In this document: in pieces, positions 47,702 to 57,914 of the stretch | Position numbering within the stretch: position 1 is the stretch's first letter | Layout of the letters: every line of letters starts with the position of its first letter | NCBI GenBank assembly: GCA_030704615.1 | Contig: CM060733.1 | Coordinates: 34,408,001 to 34,472,000 of the forward strand | Source: Takakia lepidozioides | Lineage: Eukaryota > Streptophyta > Takakiopsida > Takakiales > Takakiaceae | Direction: 5' to 3' | Length of the DNA: 64,000 nt | Made by a program: the position numbers and the translations under genes | Notes under the pieces: model-generated | What the model saw: only the letters and a program-made list of their open reading frames with translations | The model's database searches: none | Told to the model about the DNA's origin: nothing

Positions 47702-49414
47702 CTATGTTGCAACCTCTTGAGCAGTACTCCCTTCATGCTCAGTCAATGACAAGGCCTCATCCTGCCCCATCATCTCATCATTGAGAACCTCCTCATCCCG
47801 AGAAGAATCCCCAACCTCATCCATCACAGCTGCCTTGGCTGCCAACTCCCTCTGAACCTCGAGCACCTCCCACGTGTGCCATGGATGTCTACACCCCGTG
47901 GTCCTCACCGGCTCGCCCCCACTTGCTGCCTGTACCGTCTCGGTAGGCAGAGAGACCGTCAAGGGAAGTGCACTCCGCACTCTACGTTGCTCAGCCATAG
48001 CCAAGCTGATAATCCAGGTCAAGCAATTGAGATCCATTGCTTGCCCCAACACCTGACGACGTGATGCCTCAGAAAGAGAAGGCACCGCCGTGGTCCCAGT
48101 GGAAAACCCCATAGCCCGCTCTCGCTCGTCGGCATTAGGCTCCACTAACTGCTGCAACTGAGCATCCCACAGGAGGCCGGGTCCACCATCCCGAAAAGCA
48201 TGGGATCCTGGGAAGCTGAGCAGTGTAGGTAATGTTGCTCGTGGTTGACCCACCCTGTTGACCACTGCCAAAGGCGAACGGTCATCGTGTCTCACACGTT
48301 GAGTCTGCCTCCCTGTGTCCAAAATGCCATCCACGGTGAGGTGTGCTGACCGCTGCACCCCATCAAATGCACGCTTGAGTAGTGCGGGTGACATCAAGTT
48401 AGTCCACCAAAGCCGTGGACGATGAGCCCGTGACCCCACTGCAGCTGCATCCAGCAACACTGCTGACCCAAGCCACGACCGGACTTGATGCACACTGGCC
48501 ATCACCCTGGCCCGAGAATCACCCATCAGTGGCACATTCTCCAAGATGTATGCTGGCGATACAGCTTGGTGAAGCTGCAAGTGGCGCAAAATCTGCATCA
48601 TCTCCCAAAACAGACCCGTCCTCGAGTCTCGCAATCCATTGTCATGCCCGGCTGATGAATGCCCTTGGCAGGGCCAACCTGCCACTACCAGATCAATGGA
48701 GCCAACCTACTCCAAATCCGGCGCCCCCTGCAACGAAATGTCTGCTGGCAAGGCTTGTTGGTATCCACGAACTGCAGACACTGGCAACAAAGCAGTGTAC
48801 TGTTGTACCAACTGAGCAACATGGCGCAGTGAGACGCGTCGTGCAGTCTCATCCCTCTCCACATACAGGTAACGCCTTACCCGCACACCTGCTTGTAGCA
48901 CAGCAGCCAATCCGGTGCTGATCCCGCCAAACAAGTCCAGAAGACAAATGCCTTCATCCGGATACTGCCACACAATAGGTGTGGTATCCAATGGTGACAG
49001 CTGAGGTGGTCCTGGTGCAATACCCGCACTCTCCTCCTCTCCTGACGGTACAAAAGCCTCTACCCAGGCTTGTTGCACCCGTCGATCAGCAACCTGCTGC
49101 AAATCCTTGCTCGTACCCCACAATGGAGTGTGAGCAACCATGGCAGGCAACTCCGCCACACCATGCATGTCATCATGCTCTGCTGGAGGTGGCACATCCT
49201 CTGCATGGGCATTGCCTTCCAGCAACTCTCCAAGCAAACTAACTGTAGCTGTAAAGGCGGCTAGTGTTGGCATCTTGCCCTGTTGGGCAGCTGCACTACC
49301 CCCAATGAATGTCACAAGGAGTTGTGCACGACGACCATCCCCTGACTGCCATCCAGGCCTGTAGAATGCTGACTCCTCCCAAAAGTCCAGGGTGAAGCCC
49401 ATGGGGTATAACAC
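47702..49414 (-). pseudogene. C5-cytosine DNA methyltransferase domain inside pol (DNMT3/DRM-like), one stop inside
   Basis: Would methylate cytosine in DNA using S-adenosylmethionine. Motif I DLFGGISTG (48911-48937) binds the cofactor. Motif IV holds PCQG, with the catalytic Cys codon at 48668-48670. Then come a GRDSRTGLF-like stretch (LRDSRTGLFWEM), motif VI ENV (48533-48541), motif VIII HRPRLWW (48401-48421), a motif IX-like RATLPTLLSF, and motif X ERERAMGFSTG (48104-48127) with RRQVLGQAMD. Domain length is about 320 residues, compact, with no large target-recognition insert. The order and the ERxxGF...R..LG ending resemble DNMT3-type enzymes. A TAG at about 48707, between motifs I and IV, is the only stop inside the catalytic domain. 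After motif X the frame goes on through an acidic linker to TAG at 47702. Confidence 0.92.
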
Positions 49415-50240
49415 TGCCCAACAACGAGGACATCGTAAGAGACCGCGTCTGTCATAATGGCCTTGGCTCGCATCACTGAGCCATCTGTAGGGTGATCCGG
49501 CTGCAGTCTAATGGCCAACTGATGTTGTGTCATGCCCCGAGCCTGCTCTGATCCTCCCAGAGATGTCTGTATCTGGAAAGGACAAGGCTCCATATCCGCC
49601 TCCATGAGGCCCAAACCTGCAATAGCAACTCTGCCCAACATCAGTGGCTGAGCTCCCGAGTCCAACAAGACCCGTAGTGGCCGTTACTTCTTGCCTGCCG
49701 GTCCACTCAAAGTAAAAATGCCTCCCTGGTTGTCTAACAAGACAACTCCAGGGGTCACCATGGCGCGCTCAAAGGCTGGCCTAGCTGGCAGCTCCGTCAA
49801 CCTGGCAGCTGCAGCTTGCCAGGGCACAGCCGTGGCAGTCTTGACCCTCAAATCCGAGGATCCCTCTGCCACTACACCTTCCAGTAACTCCGCAGAAGAT
49901 GAAGTGACCTCCCCAATCTCACAGAGTGTTGCTGCTAGTCTGAACACTGCAGCTGGTCTTACCCCCGGCGTCGCAATCATGGTTGCCGAGAACAGTGGGG
50001 CTTGACACACAGAGGTGGGGAACCCAAAATCTTGCATTCTCTTGCAACCCAGTATACTTCACCCGCCACAAGGCACTCTCCTCAGCAGCCTGAATGTCAG
50101 CCACTGTCTCGGTAGGCCCCTCCACATCAGATCCTGTGCATGGTGTCTCGGGGATGTGGTCACTTGTGACTCCAGTATCTCCACCTTCATCCGCCAGACA
50201 TGCCAGCTCAACCTCACTGAATGAGTATCCTTCCATGGTA
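49312..50240 (-). pseudogene. pol N-terminal segment and retropepsin-like protease
   Basis: The N-terminal acidic segment changes frame near 50030 (around LQENARFW / MQDFGFPTSV). The next frame runs to a TAA at 49684, directly followed in the same frame by RPLRVL and LDSGAQPLMLGR, the active-site motif of an aspartic protease that would cleave the polyprotein. The C-terminal protease signature YDVLV lies near 49430, where a one-base shift moves into the frame VLYPMGFTLDFW that continues into the methyltransferase. Confidence 0.82.
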
Positions 50241-51131
50241 GTTGTAAAGTAGAATCCCAATAGCATACAAGCATATAAGAAAACTACAGCTGCATGGACA
50301 CCAGCCACCATGCAACCGGCAAGAAAACTACAAAACAAAGCATCCTCATGTCTAAGATGATTTCAGGAGACAATTTTGGGAGGCAGCTCATGTGCTCAGA
50401 GTTCATTAATGCATCCTATATCCTACATGAGTAAAGTAAACAACAATGAAATGCAAGCATAAGGGAAAGAGAGGCGTACCCTAGAGCATCTCATCAATAT
50501 CAGCAACTTCCTCAATATTGACAGCCCCCAAAATCGCCATTCAAATCGCCTCAATCAAAGAGCCGCAACTCTCCATTGCTGCACCCTAAATCCCTAAAGC
50601 TCCACATATTCATACCTAGGGTGCAAGCGATGGCGGAAGACAGGGTACTGGTATCGACAAAGATGCGTTCTTTGTGATACCAGGCTGGTCTGGTAGGAGC
50701 CCAGGTATTTGTGTTTTATTATATTGCCCCCAATATGTTCTGCCCGGGGTACTGCCATTTTCTTATACCCGCATGGTCTGGTACCCTGCTGCAATACCCT
50801 TACCTGTGCTGATACCCCGCCTCGCCCCAATATACCGGTCCAACACCGGTTCTGACTTCTGACAAATGAGATTATGTAGCCCACATGTGTTATGTATATT
50901 CAGCTAACACAAGCGTTATAGTTATAAAGCTTACTTTACAAATAAAGGGGAAACTATTACCTCATGACTTCATATGATACAATATCTTTTATCGTGTAAT
51001 CTCTCCATCACACAATCATCCATTACACACTATTGTGCACAGTGCTGATGTTCAAACGCTTCGGGACCAAATCACCATCTTACAAACGAAATGCATCTCG
51101 GAGGAGACTCTGCAGCTTCCGGCGACTGCAG
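50241..51131. other. spacer; possible spliced 5' leader on the minus strand
   Basis: The minus strand from 50600 shows a short open run MAILGAVNIEEVADIDEML with a nearby GTACGC donor and later a TTTGTAG acceptor at about 50340 leading into pol. This could be a leader intron, but it is not proven. Confidence 0.3.
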
Positions 51132-51339
51132 GCACTAACTATCTCACATAGCGCCAACGTTGCGGTCAAGCAAGTAACGTTTTTGAACAGCCAGCAAATT
51201 CACCTCCAATTTTCCGTTTGCACCACCGCTCTGGCAAACAGTGTCACTATACAAGCGCCTGCCGATAGCCCAAACACCGACGGAATCCATGTATCAGGCT
51301 CTACAGCTGTGACAATACAAAGCTGTTCTATCACTACTG
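51132..51339 (+). pseudogene. orphan polygalacturonase (GH28) exon
   Basis: Between acceptor GCAG (51128-51131) and donor G|GTATTA (51339) the frame encodes ALTISHSANVAVKQVTFLNS, an IHLQF piece, then PADSPNTDGIHVSGSTAVTI and SCSITTG. SPNTDGI is the GH28 block with the first catalytic Asp. The DDC that follows in the family (G-D-D-C) would be in the next exon, which I cannot find. Polygalacturonases hydrolyse pectin in the cell wall. Either a remnant or a gene with distant exons. Confidence 0.75.
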
Positions 51340-54300
51340 GTATTAAAAAAAAAATCGTTTCCTGTCGTTTCTGAATCTCCTGAAGTCATCATTTTCCATG
51401 TTGACCGACCAAGACATCAAGTTGCCATATTGTAGAGTGGGTGTTACTCTGTACACTCTATTATACCATTGGACCCTCTATTTAATCGTTGATCACAATA
51501 GCGGCTTAGATTAGGTGATCTGTCTTTGGGCCAGTAGCGCTGAAGCACATGGCTGTGACTTGGTGGTTTTTCATAAAAGGAGTCCATGACACGGACAAGG
51601 GCGAAACTTTTGGGTGTTCATTCTGGTGTACATGCGAGTAGAGGTGTAAGTAATATGTACTGGTGGGACAATCTATAGGTCCTCTTCTATGTGTGCCAAG
51701 TTGGTGAGAGAGAGGTGTACATAATATGGTGCACTGGCTGTGTAACATATAATCTACTTACAGGTCCCTTCTACGCGTGACTCCCTCCTCATCATAAAGC
51801 CTGCCTTACCAAGTTATCATCCCCCCAGTTCATGCATATAGGAAGAGGACGAAGCATCTCTACCCTAAACACATTTGTGGTGGAGATCATGGAGGGTTCT
51901 AAACAAGGTCTATGAGGGATTGTCGATATGATCACTTTGCAATGACATATCTCATATATTCAATTTCCATCTGTATATCTGTGCTGATCATATCCATTTT
52001 AATACGATAAAATGAATCTAACATGGATGCTAAAGCTTTTGTCTGAAATGCAAAATGACAGTGGGTCATATCTTAAAATGATGCACAGGGTTTGACATCT
52101 TTGCCGATTGATGGGTGCATTTGCTTGTGGGCCTAACATTCAATGTCCCATGGTTTTGTCTGCCTAAGAGGGGCCCTACTCAAATTTCCTTCCAAAAGAA
52201 ATAAAACAGAACAAAAGTCTCTGGCCAGTGAAGGGCACCCAAGAGAACATGAAATTAGTAGACCCAAAAAGAAATAAATCACGTCACCGAGTATCAAACA
52301 TATCGCCCTGTATGCACCTCCTACAATTATTGACCCCACAGTCTGACCCCATTGCTACCGTGCAGCGATGGTAGCAGGCCATTCCAGCGCTCGACGTCGT
52401 CTGGTAATGGAATACAAGTCTGACAACACGGTTTGTTCAGCTCCACCCAATCACACGCCAAAACATGGCAGCTGAAAAGAGAAATCCTGGTTACGAATGT
52501 TCGACTAGCATTGAAATGAGGTTGCTGAGACAAGTATAGACACAAAATGGAAGTGAATGTGAGATGCATGATTATTACAGGTTGAAACCAATAGGACATG
52601 GGAGCTTGAGAGGAGTGGGTACCAAGCAGCATAACCGTAGAGATGCAGGTATTTTTGCCCACATGTAGCGAGTCTCTTGCTGCAAGCGGAAAAATAGAAA
52701 AAGTGAGGGACGGCCTCCCTCCTATGGATCCCGCTCTCTCTCCCAACCAATGAAGGACGACTAGACAAGCGTTGACTTCCGCATGCCAGCTGATATGCAA
52801 TGCTTCAGCTTGTTGTGCAACATACCAAATCTTGTGATTTCGCTAAATTTCTACCATATTCTGATGTCATGAAGTAGTGTGAAGTGTTTGATGTTGACGG
52901 CACATGAGGACGCCCTTAGAATGCATAGCAATGGTGAAGATAGAAAACAGCGTTGTAAAACAACAAGATAGAGGAATTGACTGTCTTTAGAGTATGAGAA
53001 TTGGAGGGAAATGATACATATATATCCCAAACTCCCGCCATCCTCAAAAGCAGGCAACGGAATGAGGCAACATTGCTAGGCTTGGGAGTGGATGGCGCAT
53101 CAATGAACTACGACTTCCATGAACAGGAATCATAAATCTGCAGAAGGTGAGAAAATGAGAAAGTACTAAGTTCGTTGCCAATTGCTCCTACGAAAGTGAG
53201 CCTCATAGGCTACAATGGGTTCTTGTCAATCTTATATGCCATACATTTCATTGGGATCTCGAGAAAAATAAAAGTCAGCTTGCAGCTTTTGTAGTTATAC
53301 ATAATCATAAACGAAATGGAAGACGAGAGATTTTATTACCATAATAAAGTCTTCTAGGCAATCGACAACAACAAAGAAGATCGGAGAGGTAAAGTGAGTC
53401 AAGACAAACGAAAATAGAAATATAGGGAGACTCGAGGATCATGAGAGAGAGTACGGATCATGCAGCCTACCAAAATGTCGGTCACGCAGTTCCGATTGGT
53501 GGGGGGGGGGGGAGTTGGAGGGGTTTTCCATGGGTCGTCTTGGTACAACAAGTAGATTTGGACTATGATAAATCAGTATTTTTTTATTATCCGTTGTGAG
53601 CATGCATTGGGACAAAAATATAGACTTTTTGAAGAGGAGAAGGAGGATGGTCTTTATAAAATATGGTGGCCCTTACATGGAACGTTTAAATGTGTCTAAT
53701 TTAAGCTCTACCAAGCTATGTTTTGCTCCAGCTGTCGTCATTCGACTCTGTCTCCTCTCGTGCTTTGGCCAACAGTTTGACCCCTTTTAATTGGAATGAA
53801 AGCCCATGTTTCTTGTGACGGAAGAAAGTCACGAATCTGTAATTCCCAATTTTGCCAAGGTAGGGGAATTTTGCAATACCTACCAAGATTGCTATTTCTT
53901 CACGGTCCGAAGGGACGTTCCACAAGGCGCTGTGGAAGTTTGTACTGTAGGGCAGGCGCTTCCATGTGTTCCCCACCTTTAGGGCATGATGGTCATTGGA
54001 CGTGAAAAACTGTCGTATATCACGTTTGTCATGTCTTGGTGGGTTATTTCCTGGATTTGTTGGTCCGTTACAGTGTCTATTGTATCGGCTATTTTCAACG
54101 TTGACATGGTTGTTTGTATGTATGGTGCAGAGAAAGAGAGAGATAGAGAGAGAGGCAGGGGCAGATGAAAGTATATATCGGTGGGTTTTTTAGGAGAATT
54201 AAACCCTAAGAGTGCGACTTTAAAATTAATCACGCTAATCTATAGAACTGTGGCTTTCTCTCTCAGAGCGAGGTTGATGCTACACCGCTTTGCTGGGAAG

Positions 54301-54545
54301 TTAGGTGCAAAGTGCGATGTAACAGTATGTTATATTCCTCTGCTTCACCTGTACCTGGAAGCATCATTCGATTAGGGACCCTCTCATAATCGGTTATTTT
54401 TTTAGCAACAACACCTAGTGAAGACGAAAGGCCTAGTCCATTGATGTTTGATTCAGGCTCAGCTATGCTGATTGAGGAATTCCCATAGGAGATGGCCCTT
54501 CACTAATACATACAGATCCATCTGGATTTTTTCAGTGCTCAAAGC
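51340..54545. other. no recognised gene
   Basis: Only short frames, an 11-G run at about 53502, and GA-rich tracts near 54130-54160. Confidence 0.45.
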
Positions 54546-54960
54546 ACTACAACAGATTGCGGCTTTTATGACTCCCATGGGTGCGCAGTCATGACAGATT
54601 TGTGGCAGAAATGCCATTTGCAGTCGTAAAATGCTTTTGAAGTCATAATGCAGGTATGGAGAAGGCGTATATGCGACTGCATGGCTTCGGACTCTGCGCA
54701 ACACAGGTCAAACATGTTTGACCTGCTCTTGCTGCCACTGCTAGCGTGACATTCGACTTGTCACGAATATTGGCATGGCAGATATGACTACCAGTCACGG
54801 TCATGGCTACACTAGAATGACGTGTGCATATTGCAAGACAGACATATGACTTCATGACTCTCACTCTAATGCATTATGCCAGATCATCACATGGATGAAT
54901 CACTACATGACTACACGTGTCGACACATGCTTTTCTGGTTATATATATAATATATGAGTA
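54546..54960 (+). mobile_element. CACTA-type end with subterminal repeats
   Basis: Starts CACTACAACAGATTGCGG followed by TTTTATGACTCCC, close to the ends of the element at 4629-5466. Downstream are many GCAGTCATGAC/TATGACT words in both directions. The opposite end was not found, so it is probably truncated. Confidence 0.65.
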
Positions 54961-55039
54961 TTTATATCTTAAAAAAACGGAGACTCTTACCACTAGAATG
55001 AATTAAAAAAACCCAAAAAAAACAAAGATTTAAAAAAAA

Positions 55040-55225
55040 TCACATCGGCTGGTAAGTGCACAGTGTGTCGCTTGTGGTTTGGGGTTCAAACCCGCTGCCC
55101 TTATCCCGTGTGTGGGATTGTTCGAGACGGTATGTCTTGACGTTGATCGTCCTGTAGGTCTTATGGCCCATAAATGAAGGCGGGTGAATTTTCCCCCTCC
55201 TCAAGGGCTTGTGGTTTCCTTTAAG

Positions 55226-55253
<28 letters not shown>
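55040..55253 (+). repeat. tRNA-derived SINE with 28-A tail
   Basis: A-box-like GGCTGGTAAGTGC (55047-55059), B-box GGTTCAAACCC (55083-55093), a body of about 130 bp, then a 28-A run (55226-55253). The body ends GGGCTTGTGGTTTCCTTTAAG before the A tail. This is the standard architecture of a plant SINE. Confidence 0.65.
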
Positions 55254-55256
<3 letters not shown>

Positions 55257-55429
55257 AAAAGGGGCTTTTAGGGTTTACAAAAAGGTTTAAAAACTTAAAA
55301 AAATGTCCATCACAGTAGCGTGAACAGACTTAGAGCGAGCGGGAGGGAGAGAGAGAGAGGGTTGGGACTTAGAGCGAGCGAGCGGGAGAGAGGGCAAACA
55401 TGCATGGGAGGCCCGCAGTTGGATCAACC

Positions 55430-56381
55430 TTCGCATCTGGAGCAAGCAACTCAGCCAGCAGAAACACATCTGATAATGTGGGTTGGGCTGCTTGTAACAG
55501 GGTTGCATCTCGCACCCTTCTCTTGAGCTCCTTGTCCAGAATTCCATACCAAAACTGGATTGCCTGAGCTTCAGTAACCCCTTGGGTCACACTTATCAAG
55601 CGCATCATACGAGTGTACGCCTCTCGCATGCGCTCACTGGGTTTGCGCTGGAAGTCTTGCAAACTTTGCAGCTTCTCTGTCCGTACACATTGGTAGTTCC
55701 TCCGCAACTCCTGGAAGAACTCCACCACCGGGTTGAATCTAGGCACATGTGTTGTAGTCGTGGCAGGAGGAGTAGTAGCACCTTTTGAACTAGTACCACC
55801 TACAGAAGTACCAGCACTACTTGCTCCACTACTAGTGCTGGCAGTGGGAGCTATTGGTACTGATGCAGCTACTGGTCGCGTCGTGCCTCGAGTAATGGAG
55901 ACGTAGTCAGGTGACCAATACATCCTCCACTCCTCAATCTCTTCATGTCCTCGCCTGAACTCGTGGTAATCGTCCATAGGCGGGCCTTCCAAATGCTGGA
56001 ACAGTCCCTTCCACACCATGAATGGGGTGAATAGCTGTGGATTGCGCATCTGCTGCAAATCACACCAGCTGTCGAACTCCTGGATAAAGTCATCCAACTC
56101 GATTGTGCCCACAGCTCCAGAGTACCTACGAGGCCCCTTGGTAGCTCCATACATCTCCTCCATGTCGTCCCACAACAATGGCGAATGAAAATGTGCACAC
56201 CTGTTGATGAAGCCTCCGAGTCTGTGTCTGACTCTACAGTAATTGAGGGTGGCGGTGAAGGTGGTCTGAACCGAATACCTCGTCTTGTGAACCCACTCTC
56301 ACTGTTACTGCCTGTAGCCGTACTCCCCTCAAAACCCTTGGGTAACTCCGTAATGACACTCACAATGTGCACCTCCTCCAC
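55430..56381 (-). pseudogene. gypsy gag, capsid part
   Basis: 56381 begins MEEVHIVSVITELPKGFEGS and the frame changes near 56180 to LWDDMEEMYGATKGPRRYSG. It is followed by Retrotrans_gag features: WCDLQQMRNPQLFTPFMVWK, FFQELRRNYQCVRTEKLQSL, RKPSERMREAYTRMM and QAIQFWYGILDKELKRRV. It ends abruptly near 55430 without a zinc knuckle, where GA-rich simple sequence starts. It could be gag of the methyltransferase family, but nothing in this window links them directly. Confidence 0.8.
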
Positions 56382-56929
56382 GTGACACTATAAGGCTCTA
56401 GTACTAATCTAATAGTGACACGTGTGGGCACCTGTTGCAGTTTAAGGGTCATATCCCAATGGCTCAGGGCACCTGCACCTGCATCCACCGCAAGAACTCC
56501 TATGGTTGGCTGGTCATCAACCCAGCCTCACCATAGAAGAAACACTGGTGGTCTTGCTGGTCATCACTCCAGTCTCACCACCGACAGCATACTCTAGGAT
56601 TGACCGGTGATCAAATCCGGCCTAATCCCTATGAAAGCAAGCGCCCACACAAAACCAACATGGCGCACAGTCAAGCATGCAGGTGTTGGGGGGGATCCAA
56701 ACACAAGAAATCAAACATCAACACCCCCACACCAAGATCCAGCTGCAATGCTGATCCTGCAGAATAGCCCAGCCCAAAACCCCGGAATGACTGGCCTCCA
56801 CCAAGAGAGGCTTTGGCAACTACAAGTACAAGGTAATGAAAATAGTACAGAGAGAAGCCCGACCAAGCAAGATCTAATCCTGATCTATGCTATCAACTGC
56901 CAGACTTCTCTCAAAGTGCCTCGCTCTGC

Positions 56930-57634
56930 ATGATGGTAAGGTGTAGGAGGTATATCTATGTCCAGAAACCTGTCACTAACCTTGTCCCAAGCTACAGTAG
57001 CTCGCTCTAACCAACCCTCCTCCTCTTTCTGTCAGGTAGAGACAAAGCAATACTTCCCTATCTCCCACTCACTGAACACTAAAGAAAACAAAGGTAGGGT
57101 CTGATAGTCTCTCAACTCGAAAGCTTTGAGATGGTTGCGGGTGTCCTCATTGCGAATGACTGCATCTCCTTCACGCACAACAAACATGTCATTGTTGATG
57201 AACCCCCGCTCGTGGTTGCCCCGTGCAGAGCGTATCCGGCTGCAACCATGTCTGATTGCACAAACTTGTGTAGCTCCTGCTCCTCTGCTCCAGTACACCA
57301 CGGCCTTGTGGCTGAACACTTTGGTCCCCGGGGCTGTCTTTTGCTGTGTTCCAAGCCTAGCTTTCACCCACTTTGGTATTTCACCTACAGCTGCAGAACT
57401 GCTGGCTCCAACAGAGTTCTGGCTGTCCAAAGCAATATTGAGGCCCTCAACGCCAACTACAGCAGTTTGTTGTCCACTACTAATGCCTGACTCCCAGTAT
57501 GCAATCAACTCGTCCAACTGTTCTCCACTCAAATCAGTCTGAGTTCCTTGGGAAACATAAATCTTGTCCCCTTGTGTGCACAGGCTAAGAGAAGAGACCC
57601 GCCCTTCAATTACGTCCTCATTTCCCCCAGCCAT
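56930..57634 (-). pseudogene. putative gag N-terminal part
   Basis: Begins MAGGNEDVIEGRVSSLSLCT at 57634. The sequence DYQTLPLFSLVFSEWEIGKY leads to a TGA at 57032 and continues in the same frame (KEEEGWLERATVAWDKVSDR) to about 56930. Position and decay pattern tie it to the gag at 55.4-56.4 kb. The family is not recognised. Confidence 0.5.
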
Positions 57635-57891
57635 ACAAGGAGTACATCCACAGATTTGTCTCTCATATAGACCAGCACAGGTTCTAGAAACATGATTGTG
57701 GATCTTTCATGGCACACTCACACTCTAAAAATTCCATAGATTTTTAGCAGAATCCAAAAAATTAAAACCAGGTTGAGATAGGTAGATTTCCCCTTTCTGC
57801 AGCTATCCCCGCAAAAACTGTACCAAACGGAGCTCATATGACAAAGATATGACCAATTAGGCTCTAAATCATTCGAATTAGATCAAAAAGG

Positions 57892-57914
57892 TTTTTTTTT
57901 TTTTTTTTTTTTTA
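57892..57914 (+). repeat. poly(T) run, 23 bases
   Basis: On the minus strand this is a poly(A) tract, possibly the tail of a minus-strand retroposed sequence lying at about 57.92-58.3 kb. Confidence 0.9.

Larger units (their letters stand above)
44575..50240 (-). mobile_element. Ty3/gypsy pol region carrying a DNA methyltransferase and a PHD finger
   Basis: Minus-strand order: N-terminal segment (MEGYSFSEVELACLADEGGD, 50238), aspartic protease (DSGA at 49651-49662), C5-cytosine methyltransferase (48000-48970), RT (YIDD at 46995-47006), RNase H, H2C2 zinc finger and integrase, PHD finger (44584-44718). Protease before RT before RNase H before integrase is the Ty3/gypsy order. The methyltransferase frame runs into the RT frame through two TAG codons without a shift, so it is part of the same polyprotein. 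No LTRs or gag are contiguous with it. Confidence 0.93.

Noticed and set aside
48415-48921. Plus-strand frame of 168 codons opposite the methyltransferase
   Set aside because: Shadow of the GC-rich coding sequence on the other strand; no family resemblance.
50630-50860. Structured array of GGTAC/GGTAT words on both strands
   Set aside because: The words recur but without constant spacing or a repeat unit; probably chance in this composition.
55305-55325. Right end of the CACTA element that starts at 54546
   Set aside because: CACAGTAGCGTG resembles TAGTG only loosely and does not match the left TIR.
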